A DNA stretch of 64,000 bases. It comes from Xanthobacter autotrophicus Py2 (GTDB lineage Bacteria; Pseudomonadota; Alphaproteobacteria; Rhizobiales; Xanthobacteraceae). Of the stretch, positions 32,672 to 41,341 are shown in pieces. Position numbers and translations under genes: made by a program. Each line of letters opens with the position of its first letter. Within the stretch, counting starts at the first letter, position 1. The DNA lies in assembly GCA_000017645.1 (NCBI GenBank), contig CP000782.1, forward strand, positions 1-64,000. Direction: 5' to 3'. Under the pieces are notes generated by a model. That model saw only the letters and a program-made list of their open reading frames with translations, made no database searches and was not told the origin of the DNA.

Positions 32672-34102
32672 TCAGTCGCCAGCGCCGGGGGCTGCGGATG
32701 CGACGACGGTTCCAGCTCCACTGCCCGATCCCCCGCCGAGGATAGCCGTCTCGAAGTCCACCTCTGCGAGGAAGAAGTCACGCCTCGCTCCGATCGCAGC
32801 GACGTTGCTCGTGATGCTATCTCGGGCGGTGGTCAAAAGTTCGAAGACATCGATGAGCATTCCATTGTATTCCAGCAGCGCCTGCTCATTGATGGTCTTG
32901 CGCAGGGGAAGAATTTTAATCTGGTATTGGCGGGCAATGTCGTAGCTTGCCCGGTAGGTCACGTAGGCGGCCCGTGCCTCGGAGCGGACGTTCACGGCCT
33001 TCTCCATGAGCAGGTTCACTGCCTGCATGTAGGTCTCCCTCGCACGGCGCACATTCACCTCTCCAAAGTCGAAAATAGGAATCTGGACCTCGAGCTCGAA
33101 GCCCTGAGGACGCAGGGTCTCTCCATCCGCACGTTGGTAGTTGCCCCGATATCCACCTTCGAGCAGCGAGACGAAGCGCGTTGCCTCCGTGAGGCCGAGG
33201 GATTTCGCCATGGCGTCGAGTTCGAGCCGCGCGGCGATGAGATCAGTGCGCCGGCGCACGGCGTCCACCTCCACCTGCTGCACGGTACGGACGCGGCCAG
33301 GCAGCGCAGGGAGTTGACCGGGAAGCTTGTAGCCGACGTCGGCGCCCCACACACCAAGCTTGCGGGTGAGCGCCTCGCGTGCCGTGCCGGCTTGCATACG
33401 CGCCTGTGCGAGCTCGTTTGACACCTCGGCGTAGAAGGCGCTGGCGCGAGCCTGGTCCAGCTTGGTGGCGGTGCCGGTCTCGCCGAGCTTGCGGGTAAGG
33501 TCAGCCGCGGCGTCGGCGGAGAGCCGCGCCTGCTCCAAAAACCCGACCGTCTGCCGGGAGGCCACTACCTGATAATAGGCGCGTCGGGTTTCGGCTGCCG
33601 TGCGGAGTGTGGCCTCGATAGCCCGTTGCTGCGCTGCTTCGAACTGGCTTTTTGCAATCTCGCTGCGCGCGGGAAGCGTCAGCAAGGTGAGCAGGTTGGC
33701 AACAAGACGGCGCTCTACGTCGAGCTCCCCGCCGCCGTTCAGCCGCTCCACTCCGAAAGAAGGATTCGGTGGGAGGCTTGCCTCCACATAGGCCGCCTCG
33801 GAAATTCCAAGAGCGTTATATTCGGCCTGAAGGCCGCGATTGTTGAGGAGCGCGACCTGGACGGCACTGCGGGCGGTAAGAGGTTGGGACAAGAGCGCAG
33901 CGACGCGGGCACCCGCCAGCGCAGCCTCCTCCTCAGAGGAAATCTTGACCACATTTCCTCCGAGCTCTCCTGCAGCCGAGCGTACGGTTTGATCGGCTAC
34001 AAGGGTCATGCCGCCGTCGGGAGAAAAGGTGGCGCAACCCGAGAGCAGAAGCGCCAACGAGAGAGCCGCCAACGCTGGGCGAATCGAGGACGCCTCCATC
34101 AT
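32672..34102 (-). CDS. TolC/CusC-type outer-membrane efflux lipoprotein
   Basis: A 476-aa outer-membrane factor family protein. It has a lipoprotein signal (ALLLSGC, lipid Cys 23) and the two OEP repeats with long helices (RAETYMQAVNLLMEKAVNVRSEARAAYVTYRASYDIARQYQ). It would form the outer-membrane channel for copper efflux. CusBA-like genes lie 5.4 kb away on the other strand. The start overlaps the preceding small lipoprotein gene by four bases. Confidence 0.9.
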   Translation of the reverse strand: MMEASSIRPALAALSLALLLSGCATFSPDGGMTLVADQTVRSAAGELGGNVVKISSEEEAALAGARVAALLSQPLTARSAVQVALLNNRGLQAEYNALGISEAAYVEASLPPNPSFGVERLNGGGELDVERRLVANLLTLLTLPARSEIAKSQFEAAQQRAIEATLRTAAETRRAYYQVVASRQTVGFLEQARLSADAAADLTRKLGETGTATKLDQARASAFYAEVSNELAQARMQAGTAREALTRKLGVWGADVGYKLPGQLPALPGRVRTVQQVEVDAVRRRTDLIAARLELDAMAKSLGLTEATRFVSLLEGGYRGNYQRADGETLRPQGFELEVQIPIFDFGEVNVRRARETYMQAVNLLMEKAVNVRSEARAAYVTYRASYDIARQYQIKILPLRKTINEQALLEYNGMLIDVFELLTTARDSITSNVAAIGARRDFFLAEVDFETAILGGGSGSGAGTVVASAAPGAGD

Positions 34103-34317
34103 TCGCCTCCTCTTTTCGGAGCGACACTCTGGTTCTGCTCGATCCAGGAACGCGGGCTCACGACCCCGTGGTCCACTGTACCCGCGATCACCGGCACGTA
34201 GCGGACCGGGGGCACGGAGACAGCGACGTTCGAAGGGTCAGAGCCGCTCATGATCGTAGGAGGCCCGGCACAGGCGGAGAGAAGAATGGCCGTGAAGACC
34301 AGGAGGGCGGGATTCAT
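34099..34317 (-). CDS. Small lipoprotein at the head of the copper operon
   Basis: A 72-aa product from the ATG at 34317 with a clear lipobox (ILLSAC, Cys 16). The rest is short and polar (VAVSVPPVRYVPVIAGTVDHGVVSPRSWIEQNQSV). Translationally coupled to the outer-membrane factor by ATGA. It may be an assembly partner of the efflux channel; no family was recognised. Confidence 0.72.
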   Translation of the reverse strand: MNPALLVFTAILLSACAGPPTIMSGSDPSNVAVSVPPVRYVPVIAGTVDHGVVSPRSWIEQNQSVAPKRGGE

Positions 34318-34595
34318 GAGAGACCTCTGAATGCGGCTCGGTTGACGGGTCCGCGATGCGCAGTCATGGCGAGAAGGGCGCGCGGGGGTGTTCACACGCA
34401 ACGCGCGGTGACCTATCGGTGAAGTCCGACATCCGGTGATCGGTTCAGGTTGCTCGGGCCACGGCCTTCCCACCGGAGGGGGAATCCGATGAGGAGCGCC
34501 TGGGTGGCTGCAGCAAATCCGAGCTCGTCTCACCCCGGTGATCAAGGCATCCGCTGGAGGGACCGACCTGGAGCCGTCAACGATGTCTAAAAGAA

Positions 34596-35045
34596 TCAGC
34601 CGATGTTGGCGCGGGTAACTGCTCTCGGAGGCCGTTCGAGACGTGTGGCAAGAACTCGCACGGCTTCATGATCGGACGTTGGGGCGCCGATCGCATGACC
34701 AATCAACGCCAACGATGCCGAATATTGCACCACGGGGATAACCATATGGCATGCCATGGCACAACATGAGCTTGCCCCCCCGACATGATCGTGATCGGCT
34801 TTATCGCTTGTGGGGGTGGCGCTTAGCGTGCCTTCCCCAGGGGCTGCGGCAAGGTAGTCACCATGCGCCATGCCCGGAAGGCCCGCATCCTTGGCCTGCG
34901 ATATGGCGGACTGCACGTGCATGTGGTGTGCGTTGCTTGACCCGACATCCACACTCCGTGCGCCGACAAAACCACCACCCACGCCGGATAGCGCGAAAAC
35001 AATCGCGGCGAGGAGGAGGATGAGGCTGCGAAGCGTTCGGGACAT
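34596..35045 (-). CDS. Small exported Cys/His-rich protein (C-terminal PPR family), copy 1
   Basis: A 149-aa protein from the ATG at 35045. It has an N-terminal signal or anchor (LILLLAAIVFALSGVGGGFVGA), a His/Met-rich middle (NAHHMHV, DKADHDHVGG), a Cys cluster (SSCCAMACHMVIPVV), and ends LERPPRAVTRANIG. Four other small genes in this window share the plan of signal, His/Met, Cys cluster and terminal PPR: 38390-38749, 39015-39389, 51498-51890 and 54058-54438. A copper-binding or copper-sensing role is inferred from composition and neighbourhood. Confidence 0.68.
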   Translation of the reverse strand: MSRTLRSLILLLAAIVFALSGVGGGFVGARSVDVGSSNAHHMHVQSAISQAKDAGLPGMAHGDYLAAAPGEGTLSATPTSDKADHDHVGGASSCCAMACHMVIPVVQYSASLALIGHAIGAPTSDHEAVRVLATRLERPPRAVTRANIG

Positions 35046-35414
35046 GGCGGGCAGGATGATATGGGCTTCCGCCCTTTTGGCAAGCCCGGCGACCCACCGG
35101 GCGGAATTGAGCGTGATGTCCTGGCCGCACCTGCAGAGTGTTGGTGGTGGGCTCGCGTGCGAGAATATGGACGTGCTTCTTTGCATCTCGCCTGCTTGCG
35201 GCAACTGCGCGCATCCCGCCGGATGTGCGATCTCGACGGGGAGTCAACATACCCGTGGCATTCAGGATGTGAAATTTCCCACATTGACCAGTCAGGTCTT
35301 GCCCGGCGGTTGAAATGAGCAATCGATGTTGTCAGGAAGCAACAAAGGGCGAATCTGGCAAGAGTGCTGAGGCTTTGCCATGGTCCGTATCGGTGCAATC
35401 AAAAGCGAATAATC
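35046..35414. other. Divergent intergenic region, no gene supported
   Basis: About 370 bases between a minus-strand Cys-rich gene and a plus-strand nuclease gene. It must carry their promoters. Short frames on both strands show no family resemblance. Confidence 0.4.
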
Positions 35415-36731
35415 ATGACGAAACAGCGAGATAATTGGATCGGAGAGCTTATTCGTCACTGGCGGGTGGATCCGGGCGGAACCTACCGCACCTGGTTCCT
35501 CTGGGAGGAGCGGATCAAGAACTTCCGTTCGATCCGGCGCGGTCTTCAGGCGGTCGTTGAGGAAATCCGCGAGGACCGGTTCGGAAACGCCTATCGCGGC
35601 TCGTCGCTCGAGACGGTGCTGGACTCCATCTCCGAGCAACGGCAGGTCTTCAAGGGCGCCGACCATGCCTTCATGTGGAAGCCCAAGCTGCGCATTCCGG
35701 ACATCTACGAAAACCGTGCCAACCAGATCGCCTTCGGCCGGTTTCTCGACGTGTGCCTGTGCTGCAACGGGGAGGATCACGTCATTTCGGCGATCCGCGC
35801 GCTGGATCAGGTGCAGATCAAGGGCCTCGGCCCGGCGGCAGCGAACCTGCTTTATTTCCTGCACCCGACGTGGGTACCGCCGTTCAACACCGCAATCGTC
35901 AGGGGATACAACAAGTTGACCGGCGCCGGCGTGAAGCTGGGGCGCTGGGACCAGTATCTCGCCATGCGCAAGGGCGTGCTCGACCTCAACGCCGCCCACC
36001 GCGCGCTGCTTTCGAATGATCTCGGGGCGGTCGCAGCCTTTCTGTTCGACATCGGCTCGGATCGCTATCCGCTTCCACCACCGGACGAGACGGTATCGCT
36101 GGAACGCTGGCGGGCGGACCTCGAAATCGTGCGGGCCGAATCGGCCGCCTTGAGCAAGGCCCTGCAGACGGCCCGCGACGCGGATCACACGCACACGGAA
36201 ATCCAGGGCTGGCTGCGGGATCTCGGTCTCGCGCTCGGCTACGATGTGTGGATTGCCGCCAACGACGCGAGCCGCGGCTATGGCCACGGCCGCCTCGACG
36301 ATGGTTGCCTCCGGCAGTTGCCGGACCGGCTGACGCGGATCGGCTCGGCGGACACGGTACGGCTGATCGACGTCCTCTGGCTCGACCCGATGGCTCAGGA
36401 TGTGGTCGCCGCCTTCGAGGTCGAGCACACGACCAGCATCTATTCGGGGATCGTGCGCATGCTGGACCTCGCCCTCGGCCTCGATGGCGCAGCGGCGCGC
36501 AATTTTTTTCTCGTTGCCCCCGACGATCGTGAAGGTGAGGTACGTGCACAGTTCAACCGTCCCGCCTTCTCTCGTGTAGGCCAACTGGACCTTCGCTATT
36601 TGCCCTACAGTGAACTGCGAAATCACCGCGAGACAATCGCGCGCTTCGGCAGCGGCCTGAAGGCTATTCTATCTATTGCACGCCCCGTCAGCCCGTCAGC
36701 GCATCTGGGTGCAACCGCCACGGCCTTGTGA
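35415..36731 (+). CDS. Putative stand-alone restriction-type nuclease (PD-(D/E)XK-like)
   Basis: A 438-aa cytoplasmic protein. An HhH-like motif (IKGLGPAAANLLYFLHP, 135-151) sits in the N-terminal half. The C-terminal half has a PD-(D/E)XK-like core: Asp 319 in LIDVLWLD, then Glu 335 and Glu 337 in AFEVEHTTSIYSGIVRMLDL, followed by LVAPDDREGEVRAQF. EVEHTTSIYSG recurs in predicted type II-like restriction endonucleases. No methyltransferase gene is adjacent. The start MTKQRD at 35415 is the first ATG with good similarity; it is divergent from the copper operon. Confidence 0.68.
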   Translation: MTKQRDNWIGELIRHWRVDPGGTYRTWFLWEERIKNFRSIRRGLQAVVEEIREDRFGNAYRGSSLETVLDSISEQRQVFKGADHAFMWKPKLRIPDIYENRANQIAFGRFLDVCLCCNGEDHVISAIRALDQVQIKGLGPAAANLLYFLHPTWVPPFNTAIVRGYNKLTGAGVKLGRWDQYLAMRKGVLDLNAAHRALLSNDLGAVAAFLFDIGSDRYPLPPPDETVSLERWRADLEIVRAESAALSKALQTARDADHTHTEIQGWLRDLGLALGYDVWIAANDASRGYGHGRLDDGCLRQLPDRLTRIGSADTVRLIDVLWLDPMAQDVVAAFEVEHTTSIYSGIVRMLDLALGLDGAAARNFFLVAPDDREGEVRAQFNRPAFSRVGQLDLRYLPYSELRNHRETIARFGSGLKAILSIARPVSPSAHLGATATAL

Positions 36732-36812
36732 TCGGCGCGGAGTGGAAATTTCCACAGCGCCAGCGATCAATCCACGTCAGCGTTTGGTCAAATGGGCAGT
36801 GGAGGAAATCAA

Positions 36813-37025
36813 ATGAACATACGGAGCATGTTCGCCGCCGGGATTTTGCTGGTCGCGTCTGTCGTGCCCGCGCTTGCCGACTACTACTCCCCGCGGATGC
36901 CCAAGAAGGAGCAGGCGCGACACGAATTCCGCGACGTGCAGCGCAATGCGCACCCCTCGGGACCGATGCCGCAGGCTACGAAAAAGCCGGCGGAGCCGGC
37001 GGTTGGCGACAGGGGGTACAAATAA
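36813..37025 (+). CDS. Small exported protein, paralogue 1 of the ADYY pair
   Basis: A 70-aa protein starting at 36813 with a strong GGAGG ribosome site 8 bases upstream. The signal peptide is MNIRSMFAAGILLVASVVPALA, with cleavage before DYY. The mature part (DYYSPRMPKKEQARHEFRDVQR) is charged. It is paralogous to the gene at 37212. Function unknown. Confidence 0.7.
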   Translation: MNIRSMFAAGILLVASVVPALADYYSPRMPKKEQARHEFRDVQRNAHPSGPMPQATKKPAEPAVGDRGYK

Positions 37026-37043
37026 GCGTCTACCTGTCTTGTA

Positions 37044-37077
37044 TTTGGGTCGCGCTCAGGTTCTGGCGCGGCCCAAA
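37044..37077 (+). terminator. Hairpin terminator between the two ADYY genes
   Basis: Arms TTTGGGTCGCGC and GCGCGGCCCAAA pair over 12 positions with one G-U, loop of 10, starting 19 bases after the stop. The following bases are TCATTTCTGG, only moderately T-rich. Confidence 0.5.
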
Positions 37078-37211
37078 TCATTTCTGGACGAATGCAGAGG
37101 TCAGATATTTGCACGATATCGTGAACTATACCGTGGAAATTATCACATATTTTCGATTGAATATTATCAATTAATAAAGCGCTCAAAAGAGCGATGCGTA
37201 GGAGATCGAAG

Positions 37212-37442
37212 ATGAGCATCAAAGGAATCTTGACTGTGGCTGTCGTGATCGTTTCCTTTTCCGCCCCTGCATTGGCTGACTACTATCCTTCGACATTGTC
37301 GGCGGAGGAGCAGGAACGTCATGAATTTCTGGACGTTCAGCGGGGCAACTATCCGACCGGTCCGGCGCCTTTTACGCTGCCGTCGCAGTCCCTGCAGAAG
37401 AAGACGCTGGGATCCCCAGCTCAGGGCAAAGCCAACATGTGA
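37212..37442 (+). CDS. Small exported protein, paralogue 2 of the ADYY pair
   Basis: A 76-aa protein from the ATG at 37212, preceded by GGAGAT. The signal peptide MSIKGILTVAVVIVSFSAPALA is cleaved before DYY. It shares DYY, EEQ-RHEF-DVQR and P-GP-P positions with the 36813 gene. The two arose by duplication and lie in an A+T-richer patch, suggesting separate acquisition. Function unknown. Confidence 0.7.
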   Translation: MSIKGILTVAVVIVSFSAPALADYYPSTLSAEEQERHEFLDVQRGNYPTGPAPFTLPSQSLQKKTLGSPAQGKANM

Positions 37443-37465
37443 TAGGGTAGATGCTATCGCTTTGA

Positions 37466-37492
37466 AGCCGCGCCCGGTCAGCGGGCGCGGCT
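37466..37492. terminator. Bidirectional hairpin between convergent genes
   Basis: Perfect 11-base arms AGCCGCGCCCG / CGGGCGCGGCT with a 5-base loop, placed between the plus-strand gene ending at 37442 and the minus-strand Crp/Fnr gene ending at 37507. No long T run. Confidence 0.6.
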
Positions 37493-37506
37493 CCCGTACC
37501 GAGGCG

Positions 37507-38196
37507 TCAGCTTGTTTCGGCATCAGCCAGCTGATCGAACCTCAATATGCGCAACCCTCGCCGATCTCGGGAAATGATCCCACGCTGGACGAGCCTGCCA
37601 AGTTCCTTGGTGACAGCTTCTCGCTGGGAAGAGATTCGCAGTGCGAGCTCCTCGTGCGTCGGCAGCCTATCGATCTGCATGGACCCATCAGGCATGGGCT
37701 TCGCTAGCCGCCTGAGCTCGATTTCCAGGCGCTCACGCATGGATCGCGCGACGGTCGTGGCGAGTCGTTGGTTAACGCGGCAGAGCCGGTGACACATAGC
37801 TTTCATCACCGCGATCGAGAAGGCCGAACTTTCTGTCATTGCCCGGACGAAATGGCCGCGGTCGATGACATAAACTTCGGTAGGTTTCGAAGCCTCGATC
37901 AGGAGCGGCGTGTCGTGCTCAGTGAACGCGGCTGACTCCCCGACCATCTCGCCGTCTTCCACGTCCGTCACGAACACGTCTGTGCCCTGGCGGGTCGGGA
38001 CATAGACCTGTAGCTGGCCACGGAACACGACAAAGATGGGCGAAGCTGCAGCCGACGAGATCTCGACACGCTGGGCCTTGACAAGGGTGCGCTGTTTTGC
38101 GCCTAGGCCGAGGTCTTTGTCGTTCAGGAAAGCTAGAAGTGTCTCCGGGTCTGTGGATTGTTGCCGTTCGAGTTCTGGAGAATGAGACGGGTTCAT
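37507..38196 (-). CDS. Crp/Fnr-family transcriptional regulator
   Basis: A 229-aa regulator from the ATG at 38196; the upstream extension to 38364 lacks domain similarity. The N-terminal cyclic-nucleotide-binding-like jelly roll (VFRGQLQVYV, GEMVGESAAFTEHDTPLLIEA) precedes the dimer helix and a winged HTH (LPTHEELALRISSQREAVTKELGRL). No FNR-type Cys cluster is seen, so it probably senses a small ligand. It is the only clear transcription regulator inside the copper island. Confidence 0.88.
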   Translation of the reverse strand: MNPSHSPELERQQSTDPETLLAFLNDKDLGLGAKQRTLVKAQRVEISSAAASPIFVVFRGQLQVYVPTRQGTDVFVTDVEDGEMVGESAAFTEHDTPLLIEASKPTEVYVIDRGHFVRAMTESSAFSIAVMKAMCHRLCRVNQRLATTVARSMRERLEIELRRLAKPMPDGSMQIDRLPTHEELALRISSQREAVTKELGRLVQRGIISRDRRGLRILRFDQLADAETS

Positions 38197-38389
38197 GACG
38201 ATAACCTTGCGTTCGGCAGGGTGCCGGACACGCCGCGGGAATTGCGGTCGCGCGGTCCGGCACAACCTTCGCCAGAATGATCTGCATAAGTGTTTTGTGG
38301 CCGCGAGGCAGGCCGGCCATGATCGCCAAAGGCCGCGCTCAGCGTCGATGATAACGATGCTCAACGGAGGCGACTAAAGCGAACAAACG

Positions 38390-38749
38390 TCAACCGTGCC
38401 GCGGCGGGCGGTCGAGGCGAGGCGGACGCGAGCCGACAAGTATATCGTCGCGGCGATCGAAATTCAGGTTGTGAATGCTCAGGGGGAGAAAATGGCTCTC
38501 GCATGCCGATAAAAGCATGGCGCACAACATTGCAGAGCAGCTGAAGTGAACAGGCATATGATCGGCCGGTTCGCGACATGCGTCTTCGTCTGAGCAGTTC
38601 CGCACTTGCTCCACGGTCAAATGATGAGAGGCGACTGCTTCAGTGGCATCGGCCTCGGCCGTGAAGGCACCATTCGGCAACGTCATTGTGACCAGAAGAA
38701 CGGTTGCGATCACGAGCGCGATGATCCGATGCAGAGGCCAAAGGGTCAT
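38390..38749 (-). CDS. Small exported Cys/His-rich protein (C-terminal PPR family), copy 2
   Basis: A 119-aa protein with a signal (IIALVIATVLLVTMTLPNGAFTA), cysteines in NCSDEDACREPADHM and SCSAMLCAMLLSACES, and a tail RPPRLDRPPRHG. The plan matches the other small exported Cys-rich genes in this window. It shares little sequence apart from the signal, the Cys cluster before a hydrophobic stretch, and the terminal PPR. Confidence 0.6.
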   Translation of the reverse strand: MTLWPLHRIIALVIATVLLVTMTLPNGAFTAEADATEAVASHHLTVEQVRNCSDEDACREPADHMPVHFSCSAMLCAMLLSACESHFLPLSIHNLNFDRRDDILVGSRPPRLDRPPRHG

Positions 38750-39014
38750 TGGGTTCGCCTGGGACAGGGAGGCGTGAGTTGAGCGCTTTGAGAAACGAAA
38801 ATCGAGGCGAGCATGTGGCTATCTCTCCTTAAAGTCCAGCGTAGGTGCCAAAGTCGCATCCCGTCTGCTCCAAACGCGGGGCCTCGAGCAGTTCCATCCA
38901 GAGCAGCAGGTACTATGCGAACCCGCGGGCGGTAGTCCTCGCGGTAGAGCTCACCGCTTGGATGCTACTGCGCATCGATGTGACTGTTCGTCCTCTTCCA
39001 TAAAGAATGTGCTT
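38750..39014. other. Divergent gap between two Cys-rich genes
   Basis: About 265 bases separating the minus-strand gene ending its promoter side at 38749 and the plus-strand gene at 39015. No gene and no clear regulator-binding palindrome was found. Confidence 0.35.
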
Positions 39015-39389
39015 ATGAGAGCATATATTATGTTTTGGGCTTGCCTCCGCCGTCTGCTTGCGATCCTTGCGGTCGCAGGACTCATCGTCGGACCTTTTAC
39101 CGCTCCTGCGGTTGGTCGGGCGGCAGAGATGTCGTCGATGATAGCAGGCATGGAAGAAGACATGTCGCGCGACATGCCATGCTGCCCCGACGGGACGCCG
39201 GCCGTCCCCGACTGCCAGAAGAGCTGCCCGCTGATGGCGACGTGCATGGCCAAGTGCGCCACTGCCGTGCCCATGCTCTCTCATGCGGGCGTAGTCTCCC
39301 GGACCGAATGCGACGCCTTGCGGCCCGCCAGCGACGCCCTGGGCGACGCGTTGGCCGCAGAGCTTCCAGCGCGACCTCCGCGAACCTAG
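39015..39389 (+). CDS. Small exported Cys/Met-rich protein (C-terminal PPR family), copy 3
   Basis: A 124-aa protein from the ATG at 39015 (MRAYIMFW). A signal (LLAILAVAGLIVGPFTAPAVG) leads to a Met-rich stretch (SSMIAGMEEDMSRDM) and a dense Cys/Met cluster (CCPDGTPAVPDCQKSCPLMATCMAKC). It ends ELPARPPRT. It has the richest potential thiolate/thioether site of the set and lies just upstream of the RND efflux operon. Confidence 0.66.
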   Translation: MRAYIMFWACLRRLLAILAVAGLIVGPFTAPAVGRAAEMSSMIAGMEEDMSRDMPCCPDGTPAVPDCQKSCPLMATCMAKCATAVPMLSHAGVVSRTECDALRPASDALGDALAAELPARPPRT

Positions 39390-39518
39390 GACATCGCCGG
39401 CGTCCTGCGCCGGTTCGTGCCGCTCCGGAGAGGCCGGGGCGGTCGAGAGCGCGTGGCTGTCGCCGCGCAACGCCGGGCCATGGGCGCGGCGCTCCGATGA
39501 ACCTGGGATTTTCAGACC

Positions 39519-39926
39519 ATGACGATTTTCCTTTCGAAGCGCGCCGCTGCGGCGTCGCTCGCTGCCGCACTGCTTGCTTCGGCCGTCTCCGCGGCGCGGG
39601 CGGAGATCAATGACTATGAGTTCCGTCTGGTTCAGACAGACATCAAGCAGGGCGATGGCGCCATCGTCGCCGTGCGGCTTGTCGACAAGAGATCCGGCAA
39701 GCCGGTGCCGGACGCCGTGATCTTCGCGAGCCGCATGGACATGGCGCCGGACGGGATGCCCACCATGGCAGCGCCCATCGAGGCGGTGCCCTCCACCGAG
39801 CCCGGGGTCTACCGCTTCAAGACCCATCTGATGATGGCCGGCGGCTGGCGGCTCTCCCTCGGCGCCAAGATTCAGGGCGAGACCGGCACGCTCGAGAGCA
39901 GGCTGGTCCTGAAGGCCGTGCCGTGA
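39519..39926 (+). CDS. FixH/YtkA-like exported protein of the RND efflux operon
   Basis: A 135-aa protein with a signal peptide ending AARAE and a compact beta-sandwich domain of the FixH/YtkA type (YEFRLVQTDIKQGDGAIVAVRLVDKRSGKPVPDAVIF, then GVYRFKTHLMMAGGWRLSLGAKI). Such domains often accompany heavy-metal RND systems. The stop overlaps the GTG start of the adaptor gene. A Met-rich loop (SRMDMAPDGMPTMAAP) could bind copper. Confidence 0.75.
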   Translation: MTIFLSKRAAAASLAAALLASAVSAARAEINDYEFRLVQTDIKQGDGAIVAVRLVDKRSGKPVPDAVIFASRMDMAPDGMPTMAAPIEAVPSTEPGVYRFKTHLMMAGGWRLSLGAKIQGETGTLESRLVLKAVP

Positions 39927-41341
39927 AACGGACCGTCCTTCGGGGCCTCACCCTCGTCGCCCTTGTGGCGGCGGGGGCTGGAGGCTATTGGGCCGGGCAT
40001 CGCGGCATCGTGATCCCCGGCGCCTCCACCCTGTTCGGCACCACCACCGTCGCCGCGGAAACGCCGCCCCCATCGGGGTCGGTCATCTATTACAAGGCCC
40101 CCGACGGGCGGCCCGTCTATTCTGCGGCACCCGGCCGCACCGCCGACGACCGCCCCTTCCTGCCTGTCCGGGCGAGCGAGGAGGTGAGCTTCGAGGAGAC
40201 GCCCCGCGCGGAGGCCGAGAAGCCCGCCGGGAGCGGGGAGAGGCGCATCCTTTACTACCGCAACCCCATGGGCCTGCCGGACACCTCGCCGGTGCCCAGG
40301 AAGGACAGCATGGGGATGGACTACATCCCCGTGTACGACGGCGAGGCGGAGGATGGTCCCGTCCTGAAGATCCCGCCGGGCAAGCTCCAGCGCAGCGGGG
40401 TGCGGACGGAAGTCGTGGAGCGGCGCCCGCTCGACCGGCTGGTGCGCGTGCCGGGGCTGGTGCAGCTCGACGAGCGGCGCATCGCCGTGGTGGCGACCCG
40501 CAGCCCGGCCTTCCTCGACGCGGTGGCCAACGTCACCACCGGCGAGCGGGTGGTGAAGGGGCAGGCGCTGGCGCGGCTCTATGCGCCGGACATCGCCGCC
40601 GCGGGGGCGCAATACATCACCGACCTCAATGGCGGCGTGCGCGGCGCATCCGCGGGCGGCGGGCGCCAGCGGCTGGAGAATCTGGGGGTTCCGGCCGAGG
40701 CCATCGCCGAGATCGAGCGCACGCGCAAGGTGCCCCTGTCCATGACCTGGCGGGCGCCGCGCGACGGCGTCGTGCTGGAGCGCAATGCGGTGGACGGCAT
40801 GAGAGCGGAGCCCGGCGCCGTCCTGTTCCGCATCGCCGACATCTCCACCCTGTGGGTGCTGGCGGACGTGCCGGAGCACGACCTCGCCGCGGTGCGGATC
40901 GGAGCGTCGGCCAGCGTCCGCGTCCGCGGCCGGCCGGGCGTTGCATTCAACGGGCAGGTGTCCCTCGTCTACCCGCAGGTCAGCGAGGTGACGCGCACCG
41001 CGCGCGTGCGCATCGAGATCGCCAACCCCGACGGCGTTCTCCTTCCGAATATGTATGCCGACGTGGCGGTCGGCACCGGCGATGCCGCCCCCGTGCTCGC
41101 CGTTCCCGACGGCGCCGTCATCGACACCGGCACGCGGCAAATGGTGATCCTCGACCGCGGCGACGGCCGGTTCGAGCCCCGCGACGTGGCGGTGGGCCAC
41201 AGCGGGCAGGGCTTCACCGAGATCCGCGCCGGCCTCGCCGAAGGCGACCGTGTGGTGGTGGCGGCGAACTTCCTGATTGATGCGGAGAGCAACCTGAAGG
41301 CCGCCTTGCGCGGTCTTGCCCCCGTGGAGGCAAAGCCATGA
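39923..41341 (+). CDS. cusB: RND efflux periplasmic adaptor (CusB-like)
   Basis: A 472-aa membrane-fusion protein linking the RND pump to the outer-membrane channel for Cu(I)/Ag(I) export. An N-terminal membrane anchor (ALVAAGAGGYWAGHRG) precedes a heavy-metal-binding domain (RILYYRNPMGLPDTSPVPRKDSMGMDYIPVY, about 108-138). A similar but degenerate copy lies before it (54-82). The barrel-sandwich and beta-barrel domains follow (RVPGLVQLDERR; ISTLWVLADVPEHDL). It starts with GTG within the previous stop and its own stop overlaps the pump start. Confidence 0.92.
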   Translation: MKRTVLRGLTLVALVAAGAGGYWAGHRGIVIPGASTLFGTTTVAAETPPPSGSVIYYKAPDGRPVYSAAPGRTADDRPFLPVRASEEVSFEETPRAEAEKPAGSGERRILYYRNPMGLPDTSPVPRKDSMGMDYIPVYDGEAEDGPVLKIPPGKLQRSGVRTEVVERRPLDRLVRVPGLVQLDERRIAVVATRSPAFLDAVANVTTGERVVKGQALARLYAPDIAAAGAQYITDLNGGVRGASAGGGRQRLENLGVPAEAIAEIERTRKVPLSMTWRAPRDGVVLERNAVDGMRAEPGAVLFRIADISTLWVLADVPEHDLAAVRIGASASVRVRGRPGVAFNGQVSLVYPQVSEVTRTARVRIEIANPDGVLLPNMYADVAVGTGDAAPVLAVPDGAVIDTGTRQMVILDRGDGRFEPRDVAVGHSGQGFTEIRAGLAEGDRVVVAANFLIDAESNLKAALRGLAPVEAKP

